A DNA stretch of 64,000 bases, taken from the NCBI RefSeq assembly GCF_042453785.1, contig NC_091661.1, forward strand, positions 29,441,501 through 29,505,500. Reading direction: 5' to 3'. The position numbers were made by a program, and so were the translations under genes. Below, in pieces: positions 36,301-44,265 of this stretch (positions are counted from its first letter, which is position 1; the number at the start of each line of letters is the position of its first letter). The notes below the pieces were generated by a model. The model worked only from the letters and a program-made list of their open reading frames with translations, was not told the DNA's origin and searched no databases. The stretch comes from Malus domestica (lineage: Eukaryota; Streptophyta; Magnoliopsida; Rosales; Rosaceae).

Positions 36301-36377
36301 CCTTCCTTCTTTCGTTGTTTCGCACTATGTGCAAGGGGGGTGTCATTCTGTGTGCTGTGGCTTCCTTCGCTTCCCAT
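30381..36377 (-). CDS. Gag-pol polyprotein of Tat-type Ty3/Gypsy element
   Basis: One uninterrupted 1998-codon frame. The start is ATG 36377 (MGSEGSHSTQND), matching copy 1; the open frame further upstream is primer-site and LTR sequence. In order: coiled coil (residues about 20-60); capsid around 350-500 (FEELRKLF, FTAGLRDCFF); zinc-knuckle-like CCYHEHNGHDSEKC; aspartic protease near 735 (LIDTGAS); reverse transcriptase about 960-1170 with YVDD near 1140; a first RNase H about 1260-1410; a second RNase H near 1437 (LYVDGSSN, NNEAEYEAL, SDSQL, ADALARLAS); integrase with HHCC (HEGVCGDH...CDKC) and DDE residues in LDLIGP, VTDNGRQF and SNGQVEAINK; and a C-terminal WDGPYEV module. The double RNase H places it in the Tat lineage. 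All key catalytic motifs I looked for are present. The 5' LTR has lost its promoter, so expression from this locus is doubtful. Confidence 0.95.
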   Translation of the reverse strand: MGSEGSHSTQNDTPLAHSAKQRKKEGKRVLLQAKVDELEAQNNKIAMRNEVLQEQYEKLFETLHEARQAQTRELVAPVEVNHQLGALQHGGSHAFDIDIPDREQITPRLDNQHEASLNPVASTRTMRNGGRHLFAEGAEGSKAVFRDCRDFLKQRRENSIHISSKINDPRISERLGPLPRPKPATNLGKGQQVLERHEGTGDSEVFRQTYPGSQYSESREKSHALDQTFLIPIGDGDLRKKAPVTHNSAQDPLVLQLLEEVNKLKAERQAEIPDWNQPRPGPLTRRILNTPLQAKTKQKLGLQLYTGKEDPIEHLNLFESTMAYRMHTDEERCLLFPSTLSSGALNWYCRLTPETVDSFEELRKLFVSQHIFQTDRLHSADDLYTIRQKPDESLRMYAGRFSHEYSRCAEADDKTALKAFTAGLRDCFFKYMINANTWKTYSEVMAQAYNHASAEAKTYQEKPPTTILYQQVGGGSQTHLNEKTSTFQTAVAPPHALHNASPNQQTYQFQGKRKDFHPHHSPSSKKSKGHYPDNQGYRHNNARPQAVNAVGQTRVKIPPTPRYETYTPLNATCAAIYPSIAHLIPKPKPRHPDYTPPNNASMFCCYHEHNGHDSEKCIILRDRIEALAREGKIDQFLLHPQRDNRNQRQVNVIYSISGGTPISESSNRAMKSSERTLRPGHQVFHVEDIRGGKYQKPNWDPICFYPEEERGIIYPHNDPLIVEAHIANFDVKQILIDTGASVNIMFAEAFKALNVAEHLLDRSISPLISFSGDIVQPLGSIHLPFTIGTGPYTATITTNFLVVNCPTAYNVIFGRTGINDLKAMVSTHMLLMKFPTPHGNGYIRGDQLSARSCYNTSVKQQHLSVPKETLSIHNQVVKTSLDEANLDLPDSNSQPDDPRDDSFTQQAQPAEELENVSISKDHSDRMVKIGTTLSPPLRLSLISFLQENAEVFAWSYKDMPGISPDIICHHLSIDPKTKPVKQRRRSYDVERYEAMKAEVEKLKDIGFVREVNYPTWVANVVLVKKNPTKESLLLQKVLWRMCVDYTDLNKGCPKDSFPLPLIDRLIDSTAGCELLSFMDAYSGYNQILMNPSDQEHTAFTTDRGLYCYKVMPFGLKNAGATYQRLVNSMFAEQIGKSMEVYVDDMLVKSKHADQHITNLSETFTILKRYRMRLNPNKCAFGVGSGKFLGFMISQRGIEANPEKIKAILDMKEPITSKDIQSLTGKVAALTRFISKATDRCAPFFKALKGNKKYITWTEECAKAFRNLKEYMSKAPLLSKPEVGDTLIIYLSVSASAVSSVLIRMDSGVERPVYYASKALQDAETRYSNIEKLALALVMSARKLRPYFQAHAIIVLTNHPLRQILQSPDTSGRMIKWAIALGEFDISYQPKPAEKGQAVADFIADFTYPVDIASTPEAVASLPSEAQQVESTTSAWSLYVDGSSNQQGCGAGLVLTTPDKVAMEYALRFKFKASNNEAEYEALLAGLRLAKHLGVKQIDIFSDSQLMVNQVTNNFDAKDSSMAAYLAQTQLLLKHFHYQITQVPRAANSHADALARLASAVEDKIGRKIHVELLATPSTMAAEVCNLQQGDSWITPIYNFLAHGTLPNDKVQAKQIRYKSTRYLIINDQLYKRGFSLPYLRCLTPAEAEIVLREIHEGVCGDHAGSRSLAHKTFRQGYYWPTLHQDAIKVSRSCDKCQRYATIPHSPPEPLTPMISPWPFAQWGLDLIGPMPAGKGKVCYAVVAVDYFTKWAEVEPLATITEAKIEDFVWKNILCRFGILNAIVTDNGRQFDNKKFRLFCSKFNINLCFASPAHPQSNGQVEAINKIIKRTLKTSLDKAKGCWPEFVPQVLWSYRTSYRTSTGETPFSLAFGTEAVVPVELEQATFRVQNYIQSENDKQLTLNLDLVEEHRNQAHLRNVAYKQRISNYYDSRVKPRSFKIGDWVLKKRLLCDRVPSEGTLSPNWDGPYEVIGISRPGSYTLRSSDGKTLGHPWNADHLK

Positions 36378-36464
36378 GTTGGAGAGGGATGCCTGGTCAA
36401 AAGAAAGTGTACGAATGATAGAAACCAGCTTGACACAGCTGAAGAGAGTAGGAATAAGTGTCGT

Positions 36465-36482
36465 TTCCCACAGACGGCGCCA
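36465..36482 (-). promoter_or_regulatory. Primer-binding site
   Basis: TGGCGCCGTCTGTGGGAA on the minus strand, two bases after the inner end of the 5' LTR. It ends in the TGG that pairs with a tRNA CCA tail. It looks like the site used by Tat-lineage elements, possibly for tRNA-Arg; the tRNA identity is from memory. Confidence 0.8.
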
Positions 36483-36484
36483 AA

Positions 36485-36753
36485 TGTTGATGCACAAAAT
36501 CAGCGAAGACTTTGGTACAACAGAAAGTGTCAGGTTTTGTGACCTTCGCTTGGTTGCTTCGGTCACTAGTGAGGATAAGTACGTAAATGAATAGAGACAG
36601 AGAAGCAAACACAGGATGTACGTGGTTCACCCAGATTGGCTACGTCCACGGAGTAGAGGAGTTCTTATTAGTAGTGAAGGGCTTACACAAGTACAAAGGA
36701 TCAAGCTCTCAATTTAGTGAGTTAACACAAAATGATTTAACACAAAATGGCAT
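36485..36753 (-). repeat. 5' LTR of Gypsy copy 2, truncated to R-U5 (269 of 513 bp)
   Basis: From 36485 (TGTTGATGCAC, next to the primer site) it matches the 3' LTR to about 36722. It then differs by a small local duplication and resumes to ATGGCAT at 36747-36753, where it meets the host sequence with a 2-base overlap (AT). The missing 245 bp are the whole U3 with the CCAAT/ACGTG modules and TATA box. The retained end corresponds to 24497 of the complete LTR, 35 nt past the TATA box. Confidence 0.92.
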
Positions 36754-37497
36754 CAGCACTCAGCATCCAATATATTCATCATAATGTAGTGGGAGCAATG
36801 GGGATAATCAGTACACATAATAATTGGTGGAAAAAAATTGACAAATATATAGCAAATGTGCAGATAAAACGGAAGCATGTGGAAACCACAAAAATAATAT
36901 GTTGCTTGGTTCCCAGAGACACATGCGCAAACATGCATGGCCCAAAAAATAAGGCACAAATTGAAACATGCATACCTGTCAATGTGGCAATTTTTGTCAC
37001 ACATTTCCCTCCAAACAAAAAACCAATCCAACTAAACAAAAACCTTCTCTTTGAGAGAGACCAAAGAAAGTGGCTGCCAAAATCCTTATCTCTTACTGTG
37101 GAAATTGCTGAACTGAGAAAATAGCCATGGCAGCACTGAGCTGCAAATTTCATCACCGTATGGTCTGCAAAAATTATAGACATGCCAAAGCGAAACCTTC
37201 CATCTGTTGCTCAATGCAGCCGTCACAAAACAACATCAAGGTGTTTATATAATGTGAACTATTGAAAATTAAACTAAAATTTGTTGCTAAACGTGATCTC
37301 TATGTCTTGAGATAGGTAATTATAAACAGAGCAGCGAAGGAAATTGGAAGGGCGGCTGTAACTGTCGTGACCAGAGCTAGAGGAATGGAGGTGGCTGGTT
37401 CAGTGGACTCTTATCTCGTAGGAGAAGACATTGGGAAGGTATTTTCCTTCATTTCTTAATACATTTTCATTTTTGTGTTAGTATTGTCATCAACACT
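36752..37497 (+). repeat. 746-bp direct repeat, right copy
   Basis: It matches 23484-24229 throughout as far as I can compare by eye. It continues without a break into the rest of intron 2 of the CRR1-like gene (CATCATCTAGAG from 37498), so this copy keeps the original downstream junction. Confidence 0.95.
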
Positions 37498-38937
37498 CAT
37501 CATCTAGAGTTGTTAACAGCGATCCCTATTTCATACACTACTTTTTTAAGTAGCATGTTAACATATGGGGATAATTTGATCTTTCCTTCTAACAAATTTT
37601 AGGTGTGTGACATGGAAGAGCCTTTGGAAATACCGATAACGAATGATCTCACAATGGTCTTAGGTTCCATTTCACAGGTAACCAATTCAATAGTTGAATA
37701 TTAATAAATAGATACACGTATGTGTTTATTCTGTCGATACTTCTCATTCCTCTGTGACAATTGGCAGTCTAAAGCATTAGGAGTAGTTGTTGATTCACTG
37801 AGCCTTCCAAAGTCTACGACAATGTTAAACAGGTAATGTAATTACACAAGTACTATTTATGACACATTAAAAACCCTGATTCCGTTTTCTCATTTGATTG
37901 ATTATTTCTCTACTAGGCAACAGCATTTGGCATGAGAAGTGTGGTTTATGTGCCGAAAATTAAATTAGATACAGTATCAGCATTATCTGCATTATGTGAC
38001 AAAGCCAGCATCGTGAGCACAGGATGAGATGTACTTCATACAATAAGTTTTAGAAGTTGTTTCTTTTTTTTGCTTTTCTCCCACTTTTATCACGGAATGA
38101 AACCATACATTTGTCACTGATATGGAGCTGCAACTGTGTTCAGGGTTGTCTCATTGCACCGACTTTGTCCATTGGATCGATACTTCTCCAACAAGCTGCA
38201 ATTTCAGCTTCCTTCCACTACAACAATGTAGAAATTGTGGAATCAAGAGCATCTGCAACGGTAAATTCGGTTACTCATTCGTAAAAATGGCAAACTCTCA
38301 CTTTTTAATATGTATGAAACCATATAATTGTATGTCCTATGTAACTTGTAACACATATTTAATGTCCCCTATAGCTGTTTGCCCTTGAATATGTAACATC
38401 AGAAGCCCAGTTATCCTACACATGAAGATCATATGCTACAGTTGTATTTGAGGTACAGGATTTTCCATCATCAGATGCAACCCAAATTGCCAACAACCTG
38501 TCTAACCTTGGCCAAATCTACAACAGAGAAGATATTTCAACCGATGTTCTAGTAAGCACAAGTACAAATTGTTGTTTTTTGGTTCAAGTTTTATGCCTTG
38601 GATTGGAACTAATTACTATATTTTTATCGTATGTGCAAAAGGCAAGGGGCCAAGTTCTGGGAGATGGAGTTCGAGTGCTTAGCACAACAGTTCATTTTTC
38701 TCGTCTCGGAGAGGTTTACTCTCTGAAACATGACATCACAGATGTGCAATGTCTCATGCCAGGCCTTCTCTTAGCAATCAGAAATATTGTGCGCATAAAG
38801 GTAACCAATTAATACATTTGTATCGCATCGCATCTTTTATAATTTTCAATCATATCCTGCCTTCAACCGATAATACATCTTCTGTCTTTGTTTCTTTATT
38901 GCAGAACCTGGTGTATAACTTGCAGAAATTTTTATGA
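37127..38937 (+). pseudogene. CRR1: CRR1-like gene (DapB-fold NDH-complex factor), frameshifted
   Basis: Nine exons with GT-AG junctions can be read: 37127-37240, 37316-37438, 37603-37677, 37768-37832, 37917-38012, 38144-38260, 38459-38551, 38642-38800 and 38905-38937. The protein resembles CHLORORESPIRATORY REDUCTION 1, a chloroplast protein with a dihydrodipicolinate-reductase fold needed to assemble the NDH complex (family recall: APTLSIGSILLQQAA, NNVEIVESR, SNLGQIYNRE, KHDITDVQCLMPG). Defects: exon 4 is 65 nt instead of a multiple of three, which brings a TGA early in exon 5 after about 131 codons; the glycine expected after ING in the NAD(P)-binding loop is Arg (INRAAKEIG); and exon 8 seems to lack about ten residues before TTVHFS. 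Splicing around the frameshift is possible but not evident. Only 375 bp of native upstream DNA precede it. Confidence 0.8.
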
Positions 38938-40560
38938 ACATTCCGTCTCACTGATCTTAAACCCAACCACATAATTTCGACTTCCATGTAACTTAGAAAA
39001 GAATGAAGATTTTGTTAACTAACTTTATTGTGTTATGCTCCATTGCTCTTAGAAATTGGGTCTATCTCAAAATCTGTCTGATCCGGTCATACTCTTGCTA
39101 AGTCACTATTTTAAGAGAAGATTCTTTGACCATGGACTAGAAAAACACTATTGGATGAAAGGCCCGTTGACTCGCACTCCATTAGAAGACCTTTTGGCTA
39201 TTTGACCAAGACTAGATATTTGTTGATATTTAGATATTTATTTAGTAGGTAGATAGAGGCCACATCACCACTCCATATATATGGACCACATACTTGACCT
39301 TCCTTGAGAAGGCTTGGCTGCCTACAAAAGGAAGGCATGAGCACCATTGTAGGATCTTCCATGGCAGCCCTACCGACATTATCACAGAGACAACAAAGCC
39401 TTATTACCCCAACCAAAATTGCAATCTACAAACCTTCCACCCTGTTTTTGGCAAACATGGACTTCGTGCTTTTGGAGACTGGACCCGTGCATTTCTTGTT
39501 GTTGCATAGCTTGTATGATTTCTTTTGCCTGTTATTGTAGTGCTGCTCCAAAGCTGCCCAATGCCTAAAGTACATGCCAGTGCATATGTTGCAGTTGATC
39601 TTCTTACCCGAACCAATGTGTTTGTCATCTTTGTGAGCCACCAAAAACAGTTGAGTTGGATGAAGTGAGCCATACAATTCACAAGCAAATTCCTCAGCAG
39701 CCTTTTCCATTTTCTTTTCGCAAGTTGCAGCCCTTTCCATTTTCTTTTGGCAAGTTCTTAGATGAAAGAAGATTAATTTGAGGAAAGCCTTATCAAAGAC
39801 GGTAGAAATAGTAAATACCCCAACCAACATTTACATGGTTCATTGGTTGAAGAGGTATACGACAACCATCAGGTTTTGTGGATTGTCAAAAGGGTCATCT
39901 CTGACACTTTGGAGACCTATGCGAATTTCATAAAAAGACCCTCCTAATTATTTAAAAATATAATTTCTTAGACAATATAGTCATACAAAGTTCAACTATC
40001 AATATTGAAACTTAATTGAAATCAGCATCTCACTCTTACTAATTGAATAATCTCCAATTACCATGAAATCATGATTTAGGTTCATCTATAAAAAAATGGA
40101 GCACAACTGAAAGAGAGATATGAAAATACGTTTGTGGTGGAATAAAGTAATAATCACAAATTAGTTTTTTGTTGCTTAAGAAAAGTAGAAGAAAGTAATA
40201 CACAAGTTTTTTATTGTTATAGAAAAGTAGAAAATTAATATATTAAGTATAAGCTCCACTTAATCAATTGTAAAATCATATGATGATATTTTTTCTTTTA
40301 AGTTAAATTTTTTTATTATAAATTAATACTCATATGTAATATATAGGAGAATAAAAAAGTTTTGGGGCCTCTAAAAAATTCAGGACCATGTGCCACTGCA
40401 CCCTTTGCACACCCCCAACGCTTCCTCTGATTCTCAATATCCTTCACATGTCTGTAAGTTACGCCATTCTCTTTATGGCCTTAAGCATGCTCCAAGAACT
40501 TGGATTTAGTCGACACCGCAGTTTGCATGAGGGTGACCCTCTCTCGGATGCTGTGAATTT
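38938..40560. other. Intergenic; one unassigned ORF
   Basis: The 3' flank of the CRR1-like gene, then AT-rich DNA from 39930 to 40380. The only open frame of note is 39426-39830 on the minus strand, listed separately. Confidence 0.5.
39426..39830 (-). CDS. Hypothetical ORF, 134 codons, possible gene fragment
   Basis: I do not recognise this protein. It starts at ATG 39830 (MLVGVFTIST), then has a charged, Lys/Glu-rich stretch with a duplicated motif (KKMERAATCEKKMEKAAEE), and a Cys/His cluster CNICTGMYFRHWAALEQHY that loosely resembles a C2H2 finger. It could be a fragment of a zinc-finger gene or of a transposon protein. There is no promoter or conserved neighbour to support expression. Confidence 0.25.
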   Translation of the reverse strand: MLVGVFTISTVFDKAFLKLIFFHLRTCQKKMERAATCEKKMEKAAEEFACELYGSLHPTQLFLVAHKDDKHIGSGKKINCNICTGMYFRHWAALEQHYNNRQKKSYKLCNNKKCTGPVSKSTKSMFAKNRVEGL

Positions 40561-40798
40561 CAAAGTGTTGTGGGTGCTCTCAAGTATCTACTCCTTACCA
40601 GACCTAAAATTGCATTCGTGGTGAATCAAGTATGTCAGTACATGCATTTTGAATTTCAAAGTGTTGTTGGTGCTCTCCAATATCTACTCTTTACCAAACT
40701 TAACATTGCATTCGCAGTGAACCAAGTATGTCAGTATATGCATTCGCAGTGAACCAAGTATGTCAGTACATACATTCGCAATGAATCAAGTATGTCAG
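40561..40798 (+). pseudogene. Copia reverse transcriptase fragment with internal duplications
   Basis: The Copia RT-connection motif [20 protein letters not shown] followed by VCQYMH is present twice (about 40570 and 40666), and the NQVCQYMH part is repeated twice more at 40720-40798 as 27-bp units. No catalytic residues remain. Confidence 0.75.
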
Positions 40799-41734
40799 CA
40801 GTGTTCTAAAAATCGGCCTAGGCGCTGGGCGTGGTGATGCCGGTGCGATTAGGTCCGAATCGTTAAGAAAAATATGGGAGCTGTTAGGCCCCCGCCTAGG
40901 CGCTCTTAGGCGGGCTAGGTGGGCTAGGCGGTCTAGGCGGGTTACACGGTCTAGGCGGTTGTCTAGGCGGCGGTCTGGGCGAAGTGAAATGATTTTCTGG
41001 GAAGAAATTCCAAACAGACTTAGAATCACTAAAATTTTCTCCCGCTTCGACTCCCTCTCTCTGTGCACCACGACTTTCTTAGCTGTCGCGATTCCCTCTC
41101 TTTGAAATTCGTCTAAGAAGAAGCTCTTACAGCTCAAAACAGAAGAAGAGAAAAAAAATGGAGAATTTACAAAGGGAAAACAGAAAGAAAAACAAGAAGA
41201 AGAGTAAACAGAAAGAAGGCGAAGATGATGAGGAAAATGAAATAATAAAAAAGACTAAAGTTTCGGTTTTCTAGGCATCAAAATGGTCTCGGGAGTCTCT
41301 ATCTCTCTCTGCTGATATGAGGGATAGGGACTAGGGAATAAGGATGGAGGGGAAGGGTCACACCACAGTGACCACACATGTGGTGCTTTATGAAATGGGG
41401 AAGGATGCATGCACCTTCTCTTCATTATGAACCAGCTAACCACTTTTATATTTTAAAAATGAGATATAATCATTCAAAATGTCTTAAGTTATATGGCATA
41501 TATGCTTATTGTGTTTTTAAATTTTAGATTTGTTAAATAATTTTTTTTTTGTATTTTATCATTCTTTTATTATTTTATTCATGAATTTCATCCAAATATA
41601 ATTTTTTTGTAAGTGTCAATATTGCACTTATTTACAAGATATACAAAAAATTTACCTAAATCCGCTTAGACCCTGCCTAAGCGCTAGGCGCCAGCCCGTT
41701 GTCCGACTAGCGCCTAGCATTTTTTAGAACCTTG
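40799..41734. mobile_element. hAT-type non-autonomous element (936 bp)
   Basis: Flanked by the 8-bp duplication TATGTCAG (40791-40798 and 41735-41742). Ends CAGTGTTCTAAAAATC and, in reverse, CAAGGTTCTAAAAAATGC form imperfect terminal inverted repeats. GC-rich subterminal repeats of the CTAGGCG type lie at 40815-40980 and 41665-41715. No transposase frame. An 8-bp duplication and CA(A/G) ends are usual for hAT elements. Confidence 0.82.
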
Positions 41735-41879
41735 TATGTCAGTACATGCATTCTCCTACCACTTCACATGCATTGTGCTGCTGTAAAATGGATATTCAGA
41801 TATTTAAAAGGTGATGTTGATCAAGGTATTGTTTACACATCGAGTCCTCCCACTCATACTGCATACGCTGATGCGGACT
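41735..41879 (+). pseudogene. Copia RNase H fragment, first part
   Basis: Reads AAVKWIFRYLKGDVDQGIVY then AYADAD, the usual start of the Copia RNase H region. Interrupted at 41880 by the TRIM element. Confidence 0.75.
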
Positions 41880-42191
41880 TGAAGAAAATTGAGGTTTTGT
41901 TTCTCCTTTCACCTATGTTAGGGCTCTTTAACCTTCACATCCTCACACGTCCCTTCACATGTGGCGAATTTTCAAGCCAAACACGTGGACAATACAATTT
42001 GGGTTACATGGAGCATGTGTAGCCATTAGGCTTCACACATGAGCCAACATGCTTTGATACCATGTAAAAAGTTGAGGTTCCATTCCACCATAAAACTAAT
42101 TGGCTATATGGGGAGTAGCCAACCTCTTATAAGCCCTTGCAAGGTTTATCCTTTCACTAATGTGAGACTCTTTAACCTTCCCATCATTATA
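41880..42191 (-). mobile_element. TRIM-like miniature LTR element (312 bp)
   Basis: Flanked by the 5-bp duplication GGACT (41875-41879 and 42192-42196). On the minus strand: a 5' LTR (about 42191-42063) with TTATAAGAGG as a TATA-like site, the primer-binding site TGGTATCAAAGC (initiator-Met type, about 42061-42050), a short non-coding centre, a purine tract GTGAAGGGACG, and a shortened 3' LTR (about 41965-41880) sharing GGTTAAAGAG with the 5' LTR. No coding capacity. Confidence 0.75.
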
Positions 42192-42249
42192 GGACTATAT
42201 GCTGGCTATCCTAATGATTACCGAATATCGCCAACTTGCCTACTCTTCT
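42192..42249 (+). pseudogene. Copia RNase H fragment, second part
   Basis: Reads AGYPNDYRISPTCLLFL, the diverged form of the usual Copia AG.PNDRRSTTGY..FL segment, in continuity with AYADAD on the far side of the TRIM. Confidence 0.7.
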
Positions 42250-44265
42250 TGACACACCCCGACTGAAGTCAAGGCATGCTGGCCGTCACGTGAGCGTGAC
42301 GTAGCCATGTGCACAGTGCGGAAGAGATATTTATAAGGAAAGTACGAATAATTCAAAACCAAATACCATAGGTTCTAAGATAAGTTTAAGTGTAAATACA
42401 CAACCAAAGCACAAGGTCTAAGTGCAATCAAACATAAGATGTACTAATTTAACAACACTCGAAGATAATCCTACATGAGTGATGGTTTGTCAGAACTTCA
42501 GCGGGAAACCTCGAGATCTACCAACAACGCTACCTAAAACCTGGAAGGGCGCAAAACAAAGTTGAGTGGGTCAGTAAAACAAACTTTTCAAAACTTTCTT
42601 TTCTCTTTGAATATACTAACCCCTCGCCGTAAAACAAGTATAATTTCCTAGAAATAAAGTATATACTCATATACGTAATATATCTCAAAATCATGCTAGA
42701 CAATATGAATGTACGCCATGTCAAAGTATCATAATTGAATACTCATCATCTCTATGTGAATATGATGGAATAACATATAATCAATTCAACCATCGGCCAT
42801 AAATATAGTTTATGCTCTTTCATCATAATCAACTCAGCCCTCGGCTGCATATATAGCTCATAATCATCTCATCACATCATGTATATATATGTAAATCCTG
42901 CACACAATCAATACCACCTCGCGTGGTCTGCAATTCATCACTGTATATAACATAATATGCTCTAGTGCTACAATCACGTGAAGACTGTGCCATAAATCAC
43001 GGGTTACCTACGAGTCGAACCCATTAAAAGTGGTCTATACGACATGACTGTGCACCTAACTTGGATCCAAGGCGAGCATGCGGTGCGGGAGGTGAACATC
43101 ACGTGAAAGAATGTGCCCCTAACTCTGGGCGGGAGCACTAATATGCGTGTGCAAGTAAATGAGCTCTCAATCATAACCAACATCGTATCTCATCATATCT
43201 CAATCTCAATCATAACCAACATCGTATCTCAATCGTATCTCAATCATAACCAACATCATATCTCAATCGTATCTCAATCATAACCAACATCGTATCTCAT
43301 CATCGTTACCAGCATAATATACTCACATGTAGCTTACCTGGGCCTCCTCAGCACCATGCAACAATATTCATAATTATAATAATGCACATATTAAAATATG
43401 ATGCATGTATGACATGATACTTAAATCACATTTCCTTAAAATACGTTTTTTGGGAAAAACGTCAAGCATACATATATATATACTGAAAAATAACTGCCCA
43501 CTCACTGATATGTCGCCGGCGACGGAAAAGTCGCCGGTTTCTGGGCTAGTTTTCAAATCGTCATAACTTCGTCATATTAAAATATGATGCATGTAGATTC
43601 ACGATATACAAGTTTCTAGGCTTAAAACCACTAGAATTTACCTGAGTAAGCTCAATAGTTCGGTAAACTTTGACAAGCTTCAATCTCCGTACTCCGACGT
43701 CCAAAACCTTCCAACAAACTACCCCGAGCCTCCTAAGGACCTCAAGAAGCTTCTTATGAGCTTAAAAACTCCTAAAAATCAACCATTACAAAGTTGATGA
43801 ATAGTGTCAAACTCGAAGGTGAGTGGTTCGACGTGAAAACTTTGAAGTTCTTACCTGAAATGGGTATGGATGAACTCGTATCGACGAGATGAAGATGATG
43901 GTGGTCTTTGTTTCCTCGATCTGTAAGGATTTGATGAACTTTGGTGATGGTCCGCGTGTAGAGAGAGAGAAAGAGTGAATTCGAAGGGAAGAGAGAGAGA
44001 GAGAGAGTGAGTTTGAGTGTTTGAGGGAATTACGGGAAAAAGGAAGAAAAGGTGTTCTGAAAGAGTGTGTATGCTTGTCCCGTGAGTGTATGTGGTCCAC
44101 AAGCCACAATCATTCAAACACAATCAAACAAAACGTCCATGATCATCCACTCTTTAAAACTAGGGTAATTTAAACAAACCCTAAAGTTCTAAATCTTTAA
44201 AACGTTCAAGGACATTTTATTAACTTCATACTCACGAAAACGATAATACGGGACGGGCTGTCACA
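42250..44265. mobile_element. Unclassified insertion of about 2.0 kb (possible solo LTR)
   Basis: The left end is TGACACACCCCGACTG and the right end CGGGACGGGCTGTCACA; in reverse the right end reads TGTGACAGCCCGTCCCG, so on the minus strand it runs TG...CA like an LTR, and its ends also partly mirror each other like terminal inverted repeats. Possible flanks CTTCT and CTTCC. It interrupts Copia RNase H. Inside, ATCATAACCAACATCGTATC-type units repeat at 43165-43310. No protein is recognised. The exact borders are uncertain. Confidence 0.5.

Larger units (their letters stand above)
24230..36753 (-). mobile_element. Nearly complete Tat-type Ty3/Gypsy retrotransposon (copy 2)
   Basis: Read on the minus strand: truncated 5' LTR (36753-36485), primer-binding site, single-frame gag-pol (36377-30381), a spacer with tandem arrays, an accessory ORF on the opposite strand (26960-27634), a leader-like region, a purine-rich tract and a complete 3' LTR (24742-24230). 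The polyprotein order protease, RT, RNase H, second RNase H, integrase is the mark of the Tat lineage. The two LTRs look identical over their first ~239 bp, so insertion is recent. The 5' LTR lacks all of U3, and a 746-bp repeat flanks the element. Confidence 0.95.

Noticed and set aside
36378..36608. N-terminal extension of the gag-pol frame by 77 codons
   Set aside because: It runs through the primer-binding site and into the LTR, and copy 1 supports the MGSEG start at the equivalent of 36377.
43807..44123. Ser/Leu-rich minus-strand frames of 100 and 90 codons
   Set aside because: Driven by a (GA)n-type low-complexity run inside an unclassified insertion.
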